The notes under the pieces are model-generated. The model was not told the DNA's origin and searched no databases. It saw only the letters and a program-made list of their open reading frames with translations. From Gloeopeniophorella convolvens (Eukaryota; Basidiomycota; Agaricomycetes; Russulales): DNA of 64,000 nucleotides. Position numbers and translations under genes: made by a program. Below, piece after piece: positions 1 to 11,745 of this stretch (positions are counted from its first letter, which is position 1; every line of letters starts with the position of its first letter). The stretch spans positions 167,256-231,255 of the forward strand of contig WTXD01000041.1 of the NCBI GenBank assembly GCA_022496205.1, read 5' to 3'.

Positions 1-3000
1 GCTGAGCGAGCTGTCGGCCGAGATGCCCTTGCCCTTGCCATTCTCTTCCTTCGGTCCCTCCTCTTCGTCGGACCCTTGCGCAGCGGGCGCCGCGGGCTGT
101 GGCGTGGGTGACTTGTCGAACGCCGAGCGGGGCGTGTCGAACGCCGACTTGGGCGTCTTGAGCACCTCCTTGTCCTTGTCCTTGCCCGCCCCGCCCCTCA
201 GCATGTCGCTAAACGACATGCCCGAGCCGGCCACCTTGCCAAATGCACTGCTCGCACCGCTGAACGCGCTGAACGCGTTGCTCGAGCTGCCCGGCGTGCT
301 CGATGGCGTCGTGCTGCCCGTGGCGGGCGAGCCGAATGCCGGCTGGCCGAACGCAGGGGCGGACTTGCTTGCAGCGCCGCTGCCACTGCCGCCGCCGATC
401 GCGCTCGTCTGGCCAAAGACAGAGCCGGGCGTGGCGGGCACGGGCACCTTGGGCGCGGAGGGCGCGCTGCCGAACGCGCTGACGGTCGGCGGGAGCGGCT
501 TTGGATTCGCGAAGGGTGAGTCCTTGGTGCTGAAGTTGGCGAGGCCGAAGCCGGTGCTCATTCTGAGCCCTGAGAACGCGTTTGTAGCTGGGGGCGGGCC
601 CGCCGGGGTGGTAGTGGCAGGCGCAGGCGAGGGCGACTCGGATGCGGCGCTAGGAGCTGCCGGTGAGCCTGCGGGTGTGGTGGGGGCGACCGCGAATGGT
701 GACTGTGATTTCTCGGAGGGTGTGGCTGCGGCAGGTGCAGCAAAGGGAGACCCCGCGGGGGTAGAAGAAGCCGCGAACGGCGACTGGCCGGAAGGAGTCG
801 TGGGTGCTGCCGCCGCCGTGAAGGGCGATGACGCAGGGGTGGTACTTGCGAACGGCGACGCTGGGTTCTGGGGCGAAGCAGCAGCCGCAGCAGCGAAAGG
901 CGACGACGCAGGAGTAGTGCTCGCGCCCGCCGCGGATGGCGACGCTGCGGGTTGCGCCGACGCGAACGGCGACCGCGGCGGGGCCGCAGGCGCAAGCGGC
1001 GACGCCGACCCCGATGCGCCACCGCCAAACACCGTCGAGCCACTCCCGCTCCCGAACGATGCATCCCCGCCCGTCTTCCACGCCGGCACGGCGGAGTCCT
1101 GCTTGCCCGCCGTGGCGAACGCAGACGGCCCGCCCGACGCGAATGCGCCGAACCCTCCACCACCACCACCACCGCCACCACCACCAAACGCCGACGTCGC
1201 AGGCTTGCTCTCCGCCGGCTTTGCGCCGCTGAACGTGGTGGGCCCACCCGATGCGAACGCGCTGAACGCGCCGCCGCCGCCGAAGGACGAGGCGGATGTG
1301 GTACTGATGGGCGTCGCGACGGGCGTGGTCGACATCGGCGTACCAAAGCCGGACTTTCCGAACGCGGGCTGGCCAAACGCGGGTTGACCGAAGCCTGGCT
1401 GACCAAATGCAGGTGCGCCGAAGCCGGAGCTGCCGAATGCTGAAGAGGGCTTCGGTGTCTCTGTCGCAGGTGCAGACGCGGCGGGCGCGGGGGCGTCGTC
1501 TTTCTTAGGTGCGAACTTGGAGAACGCGCCAACGCCCTGAGCGAGGTTGAATGTGCTTTGACCAAAGGTAGATGGGGCTGGCATCGGGGCGGCGGATTGC
1601 GTGGCTGGAGGCGCGCCGAATATGCCTGTGGTACCCATGCCCGGTTTCGGCTGGTTGTCGGTTGGACTGCCGCCGAGTGACATCCCACCGAACGACATAG
1701 TAGAAGTAGTATCTGTTGCCATAGAGTCGGTGGATTCAGCAGGCTGGATTTGAGGAGCAGGCGCTACGGCGGGTGCGGATCCAAACCCAGTCGACTCGGC
1801 ACCTGCTTGACCCCACTTGACGGGCGCAGAGGCAAAGGCTCCGAATCCCCCACCGGACGAGGTCGTCGTAGCGGGTTGGCTAAACGCTGATGGCGCGGGT
1901 GCCTGGCCAAACGCAGGCTTGCCAAAGGCTGGCTGGCTGAATGCAGAACCAGCGGTCGAGGCTTGTCCGAACCCAGGTTGGCCGAATGCGGGAGCAGAGG
2001 AACCGAACCCAGGAGTCGGCTGGCCACCGAATCCAGGTTGGCCAAAGGCGGGCTGGGGTGGTTGGCCGAATGCAGGCTGTGCTGGCTGCGCGAAAGGGCT
2101 TGTTGATGGTGCCGCAGGGGCGGGAGAGGCGGAGGCGGCAGGTGAGACTGCAGCTACTGCCTGCCCCGTTCCCGGATATGGCGTACCCCGCGTGTTCACC
2201 ACATACCATCCAGTGATTGTCCCGTCACTGGCATAGGCCCAAGCTATTGGTGGAGGAGGGACCGAGACAGTCTCCCCTGTGGAAGTGGTGACATCGTACG
2301 CTGTTGTATTCTTGATGTCGAGCTCGAAACCGATCATAGTCGTCTCGTTCTGGTCCGCATCCAGGGGCATTGAAGGTGCGCCTTCGTCGAAGGTCAATTT
2401 TTGCCATTTGTCGTCGCTCGTGAGGCAGACAAGCCCGATATCGGCAGTAGTGCTGTCTCCCACCAGTAAGAGGATCTTCGCTGGGTCCCAACCCTTCAGC
2501 GTTATGGTAAATGCACCTGGAGGACGGATGCCACTAGGAAAGAAGTTGATAGGAAGGGAGATGTCTGTGGAGGCATCCGGGCGCTTTGCATCGTGCACAA
2601 TGACTATGTGTTTTTGGTCGGCTTGCGGGTCCAGAGGCCCGGGAGGAGCAAAGACGGCGTAGAACGCAGGATTGGATAGCCACGTAGTGTGGATGATGCT
2701 TCCTCCTTGTGTAGAAGCAGGACGGGTGATAAAAGACTTGGCTTGCTGGGTCTCGCTGGGAGAGAACGTGATAATATCCCCACTTTGGAGCGCAATTGCA
2801 AGCTGCTTGCCCTTCGGAGACCATGAGACTGCATGACGTTAGCTAGGGTCTTTTGATAAGAGGTAAACATACGCACTGCTCGTCGGAAATGTCTCAGGAG
2901 TACCTCCACTGCTCCAGCCAGCGACAGACTGCAACGTATTCACATTGATGACCTCGACCAGCTGGCTGTCAGGATTGCCGTCTGGTTCACGCAGGATAGC

Positions 3001-3656
3001 CACGAGCTCAGGGATGTCCCCCGGATTCGCATATAGCTGGCGCACAGCTGTTGGAGTAGGCGTTGTTGGCGGGAAAGTGTGTAACGGCGTGACTTCGTTG
3101 GTGCCCGCGGAGCAGATGGCTGCTGCGTCGAATACAATGACAGGACCCTGGACCAGGCTGACGATCAGCCTGGTATCATTGCATGCAAACACAAGGTGAT
3201 TTGGTGTGACAGAGGAGAAGGGTATTCTCCGCTGTGGCTGGAAGGCGTTGTCAGACTTGCCGTCCAAGGAAGCTAGGCGGGATCGAAGATCTGGCAGCGG
3301 CGAGGCAACAAGGGCTTCCAGGAGGTGTCAGAAAGATGGAAGATGTCGGTTACAAGGACGCACCAAGCCCGGTACTCGAGTTGGTAATGGCGACAAACCA
3401 TCCCAACGAGTTGGATACAACAAAGAGTTGGCCCTTGTTCGGAATGGCGGCGAGGTCGAGGGGTTCTTGCGACAGCTTTACGCGCGTGCGTTTGTTCACC
3501 AGTCTTAATGATAAGAACTATTGGACACATGTTAGCGTAATAGTAAGGTGTGGCGGCGAAGTTGCACACGTCTGGAGTAACGTCGTCGGCCTCGGAAGCG
3601 GTCCTCGAGGAACCTGGTTGGAGAGGGGGCGGCTGCTGTAGCCGGGTGACATTCAT
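1..3656 (-). CDS. FG-repeat nucleoporin, Nup159/Nup214 type (C-terminal part off window)
   Basis: Scaffold-associated FG nucleoporin of the cytoplasmic face of the nuclear pore, where the Nup159/Nup214 family docks mRNA-export factors (family knowledge). Reading right to left, spliced N-terminal exons (3656 to about 2230) give a beta-propeller-like, FG-free domain with stretches such as VVSNSLGWF and SWSPKGKQLAIAL. From about 2130 to 300 the frame is a long FG domain with PAFGQPAFG, GFGAFASG, SPFA and SAFG repeats. The last visible residues turn charged (KDKDKE) and the gene leaves the window. At least one intron is clear, near 2833-2874; others lie between 3250 and 3540 and their borders are not certain. 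The start at 3656 is the first Met upstream of the propeller. It diverges from the SH3 gene at 3973 over about 316 bp. FG nucleoporin is near certain; Nup159 rather than another FG Nup is inferred from the propeller-then-FG order. Confidence 0.82.
300..2130 (-). repeat. FG-repeat coding tract
   Basis: Degenerate tandem repeats encoding GLFG/FxFG-like units on the minus strand (PAFGQPAFG, SPFA, GGFGAFASG). The repetition also creates long open frames on the opposite strand (for example 23-1387) rich in PNAGWPNAG, which are antisense artefacts. Confidence 0.85.
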
Positions 3657-3892
3657 CTTTGTTTATTGCGCGGTGACAGGGGTTACAGGGAACGAGAAAA
3701 GGTTATGGTGAGCGTGCAAGCAGAACGTGCGCGTGGAAGCGCGAAACGCAAGGCGCGTCTTGTGCCAGTTGTGAGTCGGGCGTGGCGCGCTTCCGCAGAT
3801 CACGCGTGTGCGTGCACGTGCCGTGTCATAGCCTCGCTCGGCCGGAGTGCGCCTGGGATTGACACGGACATCGTTCACTAAGCAATCGTATT

Positions 3893-3900
3893 TATATAAA
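3893..3900 (+). promoter_or_regulatory. TATA box of the SH3-protein gene
   Basis: TATATAAA lies about 75 bp before the ATG at 3973, in the 316-bp gap shared with the divergent nucleoporin gene. The position fits a core promoter for the plus-strand gene; the transcription start was not observed. Confidence 0.55.
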
Positions 3901-3972
3901 GGCCCGCCCGCAGACATCTGACATTCACTCGCCGACATCCACCATAATCTTCGACAGCACCCGCAGCCCAGC

Positions 3973-4957
3973 ATGCCAGACCCTTCAGCGTTGATCGCCC
4001 ACATCGTCTCCCAGACGCGCCAGAACGTCGAGTTCCTCATCGCCCAGAACGAGATCCCTCGTGATGTCGGACAAGGCATCCTTGCAAAGCTACCCACCGC
4101 GAACGACGTCGCCCTGCGCGATCTGTCAGAGCAGACACGGCGCATGACCATCCCTTCGCCGAGCATGGGTACCTCGTCGCGCGACTACGGTCCCCCCCCT
4201 CCGGGACCTCCCGCTCGACGGGCGGTCCCCCCAGCCCCGTCAAACGTGCAGCGTGCCAGGGCGCTCTGGGCATACAATGAGAACGGATCGGTCAGGCTTT
4301 CTCCCGCGTTTACCCGCTTGGTGCTGACAGGTCTGCGCCCAAGGAACCCAACGACCTGTCTTTCCGTGCAGGCGATATCGTCGAGATCGTCTCGGAGACA
4401 AACTCGGACTGGTGGACCGGCAAGATTAACGGCAGGCAGGGACTCTTCCCGTCCAACTATGTCGAAAAGATCCCATCGTCTGGGGGCCCTCCATCGTACC
4501 CTCCTCCCAATGACACTCGGACAATGTCGCCCGTTCCCTCGCCTGGGACGTACAATAACGGCCCACCGGCACCGTACCAGCCGACGTACAACGGACCTGT
4601 CCAGGGCGGCTACCAGCCCCCGCCTCCGCAAGGGTACAATCCCTATATGGGCCCGCCAGGTCAACCTGTGCCTCCTCAGGCAGTCGTCGTGCAGCAAGCA
4701 CCCGGACCTGAACCTCCCAAGCAAAGCCGCTTCGGGGGTCTCGGGAACGTCGTGCGTAGCTAACTCGTCTGATACTTGTATCGCCTCTCATTCCGGCCCT
4801 ATCACGACAGCTGGCTACCTCCGCTGTTGGTGGTGTAGGTTTCGGTGCAGGTCTGTGCCTCCTTTGATCATCAATCTAAGACGATGTGCTTACTGATCGC
4901 TGTTATTCCCTTGCAGGTTCTGCCATTGGCAGCGGCATTGTCGACGCTATCTTCTGA
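3973..4957 (+). CDS. SH3-domain protein, LSB1/PIN3-like (Las17-binding type)
   Basis: Small cytoplasmic adaptor; family members bind the actin nucleator Las17/WASP through their SH3 domain (family knowledge). The N-terminal helix region (about residues 1-60) precedes a Pro-rich linker. The SH3 domain starts at ALWAYNE and shows DLSF, DWWTGK and GLFPSNYVE, about residues 95-150. A Pro/Tyr/Gly-rich tail ([19 protein letters not shown]) follows. The tail ends in a Gly/Ala motif, VGGVGFGAG then [12 protein letters not shown], typical of this family and only reached after splicing two introns (about 4750-4809 and 4850-4916). A first intron splits the SH3 domain (about 4291-4343). The start is the ATG downstream of a TATA box. 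Confident for family, moderate for the exact orthologue. Confidence 0.85.
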
Positions 4958-5203
4958 GAGCTGTCATGGATATGGCATGCTTGGGCTATTGTGCTGCCGC
5001 GGGACGTACACAACCTCGGGCCTTCTTTACGCGGTGCTGTATGTAGTGGGAGTCCTAGATGATATATAAATATGCGTTTGAAACAAAAAGTTATATTGTG
5101 GAGAAGTGATTGCAGCAGCCGCTCGCCATCAGGATCAAGATTCCTGCACCGTCGTTGCCGTAATTGAGCGAGCGGGGTCGACGAGGTCCGTATTTGCACA
5201 CCA

Positions 5204-8200
5204 ATGCCAGCCTCGCTCGTAACCCATCCATGTGTCTCTCGCCCTCCCTCTCCTCCACCTCCCTCGCCACCGTCCTCTCTCTCGCCCTCTCCTACTCCCT
5301 CCCATGCAGCGCGTAGGCCCCTCACCATCGCCTTCGTCGCCAGAGCCCGGCCCATCAACACGCCCAAGTGCGCGCCCCACTTCACTCTGCACACGTATCT
5401 AACAGCAGTACTTACTGGCGTTGCCATGCGCCGCACACACAGTCCAACCCACCGTGTTCACGCGCCTGCAGTCGCTCTTCCCTCAGGGTCCGCACTCTGC
5501 GCTCTCAACCGCCACACCAACAGAGACCTTCGCCGCGCTGCCGCCCCGTGCGCCGGAGCCCCCACCCTTCCTCAAAGTCCGCATCGTGACATGGAACATG
5601 CACGAGTCGCTACCCAAGGTGCGCCGCGCCCCCGCTACCCGGCAGATCCGCCCGACTGATGCGCGTGTGTGCTGGCGCAGGGCGACCTCCAGGAGCTCCT
5701 GGGGGAGGTACCGCCATACAACGCGCCGCCCGCGGATGCCGCTGCGCCCGACGCGCTCCCGCGCCTGCCGAGCGACGCAGAACACGCCTACCACCTCGTC
5801 GTCATGTGCGTGCACGCCTTCTTCTCGCTCCGCTTGCCGAGCGGGCTTATTAATAGAGCTCGTGCACCCCGTCGCCATCAGCGCCGGCCAGGAATGTCCG
5901 AGTCTGTCTGGGATCCCGCTCGGCCTCGGCGCGGGCTTCAAGATAGGCAGCGGCGACAAGGATAAGGACAAGGACAAGGATAAAGATAAGGACAGGGATC
6001 GAGACCGCGACCGCGACCGCGACAAGGACGACCACCGGCAGAGCGAGCCGTCGCTGCTCGAGAAGCGCACACCGAAGCCCGAGCAAGATGGGGAGCCCGT
6101 CCCTCATACGTCCGGCTGGACGTCGATCCTCGAGGACTTCTTCGTGCACGGGCTCGTGGACGTCGGCCCCGCAGCCCGCCTGAAGGACAAGGAACCCGCG
6201 CCCGAGCTCAGCCGCGCGTTCTCGACGGGCGACATCAGGCGCCGCCCGGGGCTCGGGACAAAAGGCCCGTACGAGATGCTCGTCAAGGAGCGCATGATGG
6301 GCATATACCTCGCGGTGTTCGTGCATCGCGACGCGAAGGATCTCGTGCAAGGTGCGCACGCAGCGGTCACGTCCGCACGGGGCTGGCTCGCTGACTGGTC
6401 GCCAAGGCTTGTCCAAGTCTATAGTCACCGCTGGGCTCATTGGTGGGCGGGTGGGCAATAAGGGTGCTGTTGGTGTCAGTTTGAATATTGCGGGAACAAC
6501 ACTGCTCTTCGTCAATGCACACCTTGCTGGTTCGTTCTCCTTCCTAACGGCCTTGTTTGAAAGCAACTGACGCTTGATTACTGCAGCACACGAAGGGAGG
6601 GTTCCCCATCGGTTGGCAAACTTAGCAAAGATCAAGGTGTGTCCTCACATCATCACAGTTGATCTAAGTCTCACAGCGTTGTTTCAGAACGAGCTTGCAG
6701 TAGATGACTTCCTCAGAGCGGACGACCCGCGCATGGTAGCTGAAGGTGAAATACTTTGTTATTGGTCTCCAGGCGGACCGCTCAAGGCTCGTGTTCGCAG
6801 ACATTACTGACCGCTTCGACTTCACATTCCTTTTTGGCGATCTCAATTTCCGGCTCGATCTGTCGCGTTTACACGCAGATTGGCTTATATCCCGTCGAGG
6901 CATGTCACCGTCCTCCTTGCCATCCGTCCCGAACTTACTGGATGCCGTAGAGTACGCGCAAGCGCTTGCTTTCGATCAATTGTACAACATTATGCGGAAC
7001 GGACAAGCCTTCGTTGGCTTCCGCGAAGGCCCCATTAATTTCCCTCCAACGTTCAAGTACGATGTCTTGCGCACGATCAAGCAAAAGCGGAAGCACTCCA
7101 GACCACGACGGTCAGCTGCGCAGGCTCTGGTGTTAGCCTCGTCACAAGACCCCCTCCCCGAGGCAGGCGAGGAGGACGAAAACGACCGACGCCCCGACAG
7201 CCGGCTGAGCGACTTGACATCCGAAGACGACGCGGGCGAGCTCGCGTCCGTCGTCTCCTCCGGCACCGCCTACTCGCAGCGCGACAACGACTCCTCCGAG
7301 GAGAACGACTCGGACGCCGAGTCGGACTACCTCCGGCGGCGCATGTCGTACACGCGCGAGCGGCGCGGCGGACTCGTGAAGCGCATCTCACTCTCCGCCG
7401 CGCAGCGCGCCAAGTCCAAGTGGGCCGAGCTGCTCAGTAACGCGCCGTCCTCGCCGCTGCTCGTGCGGCGCAAGACGAACGCGGCCAGCACCGCGGCGGC
7501 GGCGTCCGAGGGCGCGTTAGGCAAGGCGTCGCGCAGCGTGCCGACGACGCCACTGCTCGCGCAGCGCGTGCCGCCGTTCACGGACAACAGCCCCGACAGT
7601 GCCCTGATGAGCGCGCCGCCGCTGCAGAGACGCGCGGGCTCGAGCCGCTCCGTCGTGCTCGGCGACGGCACCGCTGAGGCGGACGGCGACCGCGGCGTGT
7701 ACGACTCGAGTAGCAAGCAGCGTGTGCCGAGCTGGTGCGACCGCATCCTGTTCAAGTCGACCGTGCGCCCCGAGCCGCCGCCGCCCGAGGACGCCGCACC
7801 ACGCACGACGGTGAGCCTCTTCGCGCACGCGTGGCGCTCGTTCCGCCGCTCGTCGTCCACGTCGCTGCGCTCCGCAGCGACCGCAGCCACGAGCGCGTCG
7901 AGCGCGTCCGCCGCGTCGACCGTCTCGTCCGGTGGTGCGGCGGACACGGAGTCCGACTCGGTGTTCCCGCCACCACAGCCACCGATGCCCTACGTCCCGC
8001 GGCGCAAACGCACGCGCCCGCGCTCGATCGACATCGCCTCTGCCTCCGCTACCATCCCCCCGCCCTCCAGGTCGCCCTCGGGCCCCGCGCCCCCGCGCGC
8101 GCCGAAGAGCGCGCTCCCCGCGTCGCCGAGGCGCGCAGCTACCTCACCCGCGCCGCTCTCCGCGCTGCCCCACTCGGCGCTCCCCACGCCTGCGTCTTCG

Positions 8201-8494
8201 TTCGGCAGCCGGAGCAGCGCGGGCGACTCGTTCGGCGGCGGTGCGGCGACGCCTGCATCGGCGGGTGGGCAGCGCTGGCGGCTGTTGTCGTTCCTGTCGC
8301 GCGACGGCGAGGCGGCAGAGGCGCTTGCCACTGCGACGCCATCGTCAGGCGCCGCGGAGGCTGCGGCGGCGGGCCCGCGCAGGGGCGATGTAGTGTGTCT
8401 GAGCTACCGGACGCTGGATGACCGGGGTATGCGCCGGCTCGAGGGGCGGAGCGACCACCGGCCTGTCATCGGGGCGTATGCGATTTATGTCTGA
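5204..8494 (+). CDS. Inositol polyphosphate 5-phosphatase (IPPc domain)
   Basis: Predicted to remove the 5-phosphate from phosphoinositides or soluble inositol phosphates. Catalytic signatures occur in order: TWNMHES (about 5590), AGQECPS (5884), GGRVGNKGAV (6445), FVNAHLA (6508), FGDLNFR (6835), PSWCDRILFKS (7727) and SDHRPV (8450). These are the IPPc motifs, including the metal/phosphate-binding GDLNFR and PSWCDR boxes. Several introns are clear: 5806-5881, near 6351-6405, 6530-6585, 6636-6686 and 6746-6809. Two long low-complexity, Ser/Arg/Ala-rich segments interrupt the catalytic domain (about 7080-7690 and 7765-8385), and a KD/RD repeat lies at 5954-6030. The 5' end is uncertain: the ATG at 5204 gives a Pro/Ser-rich leader, but I could not join it to the frame that is certain from about 5442. 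The stop is the TGA at 8492. Confidence 0.85.
5954..6030 (+). repeat. Lys-Asp / Arg-Asp dipeptide repeat in the 5-phosphatase
   Basis: Tandem GACAAG-type hexamers encode alternating D-K and then D-R dipeptides, directly after the conserved GLGAGFK segment of the catalytic domain. It is a charged surface loop unlikely to be folded; similar low-complexity loops are common in fungal 5-phosphatases. Confidence 0.8.
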
Positions 8495-8810
8495 GCCCCG
8501 CTGCGCGTTAGATTATTCACTGTCGTTTGGTTTGCATATCATCATGTCGCTCGTTTGCATTGTCGTGGATCCGCTCATGCTTACTTATTGCACACTGTCG
8601 TTAATGTTCGCTCTTCTGAACACTGGATTTACTAGCTCGTCGGTCACAATGTATCGTTTCAGGAAGGCAGAAGGCAGCGCCAGCAACCAACAACCAGTCG
8701 CAGACACCACTATATGTGTCTCCACACTCGCAGTGGTGTTTGCAAAGAACTCGTCATGGGTGTCATTCATATAGCATACAGCACGACGTCCCGCGTGATC
8801 TAGGCTACAG
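8495..8810. other. Convergent intergenic gap (3' ends of 5-phosphatase and uS10)
   Basis: About 316 bp between the stop codons of two convergent genes. It is AT-richer than the flanking exons and presumably holds both 3' UTRs. No gene seen. Confidence 0.6.
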
Positions 8811-9355
8811 TTAAGCAGAGATGGTGACCTCGACCTCGACATTAGGCTCGATGCTGATGCTCGTCTGCGATACGCCGTAAGTCCCGACTGAGGCCAAGAA
8901 AGCATACTCTGAAACTCACGATCTGCTTGACAAGCTCGCTGGAGGAGTGCAAGTCGATCAGGCGCTTATGGATCTTGAGCTCATAGCGGTCCCAGGTCTT
9001 GGATCCCTCACCGCAAGGCTAGTAAAACAGGCGGGGGTTAGGCGCAGCCAAGGCGGACTTTGGACGCGCACGTACAGTCTTACGGGTGGTGATCTTGAGG
9101 ACCTTGGTGGGGAGGCGGACGGGGCCCTTGACGCGGAGCTGCTTATCCTTGGCGCGGTTAATCAGATCATTCGAGACTGCCCGCCACCCAGGTGAGCACA
9201 CATGCAACTCCTGTAGATGAAGCTGGAGACATACACTTCTCGAGGTTCTTGACGTTGCTGCTGGTGAGGGTGATGCGGATTTTGTGGAGCTTGGCAGCGG
9301 GCACGGGGGCACCGGTGGCGTCGTACTCTTTTTCGCCCTTAGCGACGTAACTCAT
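8811..9355 (-). CDS. 40S ribosomal protein S20 (uS10)
   Basis: Structural protein of the small cytosolic ribosomal subunit head. Conserved segments on the minus strand are [64 protein letters not shown], and the end [16 protein letters not shown], matching eukaryotic S20 along its length. Three introns separate these blocks (about 9184-9236, 9021-9077 and 8866-8920), a common density for basidiomycete ribosomal protein genes. The start chosen is the Met of [12 protein letters not shown] at 9353-9355. An upstream in-frame Met at 9424 exists, but the stretch between looks like a 5' UTR intron ending in CAG. Divergent from the splicing factor at 9588. The highly conserved sequence makes the identification safe. 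Confidence 0.95.
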
Positions 9356-9587
9356 GCTGGAGACAGAGGTGACTGGAAGGCGGTCAGACGGGAGAACAGA
9401 GAGCTTGCTTGAAAACGCACTCACCTTGAAGGGTCTTGGATGATAACTCCAGTAAAATTAGAGTTTGCACACATTATAGTTTCTCCGGCAGTTTCCGAGG
9501 CAGCACGGCCGTTGCCGGAGCTCGCCCAGAGTTTCCTACTCGCGCCCACTGCGCGTGCTCGTAGCTGCTGACGCTGCTTCACTTGCC
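9356..9587. promoter_or_regulatory. Shared divergent promoter region, uS10 / CWC16
   Basis: Only 232 bp separate the two start codons, so both genes must use this gap for their 5' UTRs and core promoters. No canonical TATA box close to either start; the uS10 side probably contains a leader intron. Confidence 0.5.
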
Positions 9588-10806
9588 ATGCAAGGTCAGT
9601 CCAATGTTCCAGGTTGCTCGTGCTGTTCTCATATGAGCACTAGGCTTCAACAAGTATTACCCACCCGACTATGATGATGCCAAACACAAGAGTCTCAACG
9701 CGTACAGAGGTCTGTAACTTCCCCGCGATCCACCGTTCGCAGCTTCCTAACCCCCGCCTGGTAACAGGCAAACATGCACTGGGAGACAGAGCGCGGAAGA
9801 TCGACCAAGGTATTCTGATTACTCGCTTTGAGCTTCCCTTCAACATTTGGTGGTACGCACTCACACACACCTCCAAGTATGACGTTGTCCCTCACAGCCG
9901 GGCCCCAGCGGAACATGCAACGGGCACATCGGCATGGGCGTACGCTACAATGCCGAGAAGAAGAAGATCGGGATGTACTATTCCACACCCATCTTCTCGT
10001 TCCGGTGCAAGTGCCACCTCTGCAGCGGCTGGTTTGAGATCCAGACAGATCCGCAGGTGCGCCAGCCCCCACCCACCATTGTCCGACATATACGCATCGC
10101 TAAACTCTCACATGTCCGCATCAGAACACTCGCTACGTCGTCGTCTCCGGCGCACGGAAGAAGGAAGAGGACTGGGACCCGGCGGAGAATGGCGGCTTCG
10201 CTGTAATTGGTACGCCCGCTCGCATCTCCCGACCCACCCGACCCACCTCACCCCGCCACCCCAGACACCGAGGCGAAAGACGAGCCCGTGGACCCGCTCG
10301 CCGCGCTCGAGAAGAGCACCGACGCGCAGACGCACGCGACGAAAGTGCAGGCGCCGCGGCTCGAGCAGCTCGAGGATCTCTCGGAGCACTACAACGCAGA
10401 CCCGTACGCGCACTCGCGGCGCGCACGCAAGCGCTTCCGCGCGGACAAGAAGGAGGCGCAGGCGCTCGCGGACGCGGATGCGCGCCTCAAAGCCAAGTAC
10501 GGCCTGCCCACCGAACTCGTGCTCGCGCCGGCGGACGACGGCGCCGCAGACGCGGCCGATGCGTGGGTGCGCGGGCGTGCGGAGCGTGCGGGCGAGGAGG
10601 CGGGCAAGCGGAGGCGGCTCGCGCTGGCGGGCCCCGTGCTCGCTCCCGTGCCGCGGGCGTCCGCTTCTGGGTCGGTGGCGCCAGGGGCCGCCGCGTCGTC
10701 GCTGCGCGAGCGCATATTGGCGAACAGTGCACGGCGCGTCGGCGCGTCGGTCGCGTCGAAGAAGAGCGCGAACGGCCTGCCTGGTATCGCTCTGCGCAAG
10801 ACATAG
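9588..10806 (+). CDS. Splicing factor of the CWC16 / YJU2-CCDC130 family
   Basis: Nuclear protein; the family joins or stabilises the catalytic spliceosome. The first exon is just MQ plus one base. Splicing then gives GFNKYYPPDYDDAKHKSLN, GKHALGDRARKIDQGILITR and FELPFNIWCGTCNGHIGMG. The CxxC pair of the last block is completed across an intron with acceptor near 9910. Next are VRYNAEKKKIGMYYSTPIF and FRCKCHLCSGWFEIQTDPQ, giving the second CxxC pair; four cysteines form the family zinc site. NTRYVVVSGARKKEEDWDP follows, then a charged C-terminal half (LEQLEDLSEHYNADPYAHSR, RKRFRADKKE) ending in RKT. Five introns were read, all with GT..AG ends. The tail resembles CCDC130 more than YJU2, but I would not separate the two with certainty. 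Confidence 0.92.
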
Positions 10807-11745
10807 TGTCATCATCCTTATTGGACCCCGCCCCGCATTGTAGCTCTAGTATGTACTGTTACGGCTCTGTATCGCATGTATACCTTAAGTAAATCGTTCT
10901 CGGCGCATGTTTTTCGAACACCCACGCTTTGCGCTCATCTGATAGCTCGCAAGCTCACTCGCCATTCAGTCGATGCTGAGAAGTCGACATGCATGACGCC
11001 CGCGTCAGTGGGCCTCGATCCACGGCCGTCGCGGTCGCTCCAACCAAAGCCCTTGCAAGGACGTCCATTATAAAGCAAGCCTCACGATACGCTTCTCCAT
11101 GCAACGCTCTCCGGTTGCGGTACCGCATCATGCATCGTGGGGTGCAACAACCTCGGAAGCAGACCCCCTCCTGAAGCCTGCCGGGCGCGGAGAGCACGCG
11201 GAGTGTCCACGGCACCGACGCGCCCGCACGCAGACCGATTGCTGCACCTCGGTGGAGCGTCTGTCTGTCTGTCTGCCTCTCAAATTGCCTTTCAAGTCCT
11301 CACGATACAGAGGCACATGTCCGCGTTTAGATACTCATCACAACATCGGCAGTGAATCCTCGGTGTCGAAAGCAGGCCAACACAACACGTAGAAATACAG
11401 AGAGCAGCCGACGAAAAGAAAGGAGAAAAGGCGCACGGGGGGCAGGGAGAACCAACGGCCGGGGATGCACAAGACAATATGGTACGCGGGAAGGGGAAAG
11501 CGAGGTGGGGGGATGAGGGGACAGCACTAAACCAGAAATAATGAGCACAGAAACGAAATCCAAGTATATCCACAGGGCGGAGGGGAGCAGCGGCGGCGGC
11601 GATACGATAAGTGAGCAGGCGATAAACAGAAAAGCGCGAAGCGGAGGGGGCCAGAGGAAGGGGATGGGGAGCGAGGGGAGAAAGCGAGTAATAGATAAGG
11701 CGACTAGAGTGCAGGACCGAAGCGCGGGAGAGATGGGGCCGTCGT
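10807..11745. other. Convergent intergenic region
   Basis: About 940 bp between the stop of the CWC16 gene and the end of the ARID-like gene. It contains a short GTCT microsatellite near 11,262-11,277 and purine-rich sequence from 11,400 on. No gene or RNA recognised. The ARID-like reading frame stays open to 11,292 but its composition there is not protein-like. Confidence 0.5.

Noticed and set aside
23..1387. Long plus-strand frame rich in PNAGWPNAG
   Set aside because: It is the antisense of the FG repeats of the nucleoporin; the minus-strand product continues a spliced beta-propeller protein.
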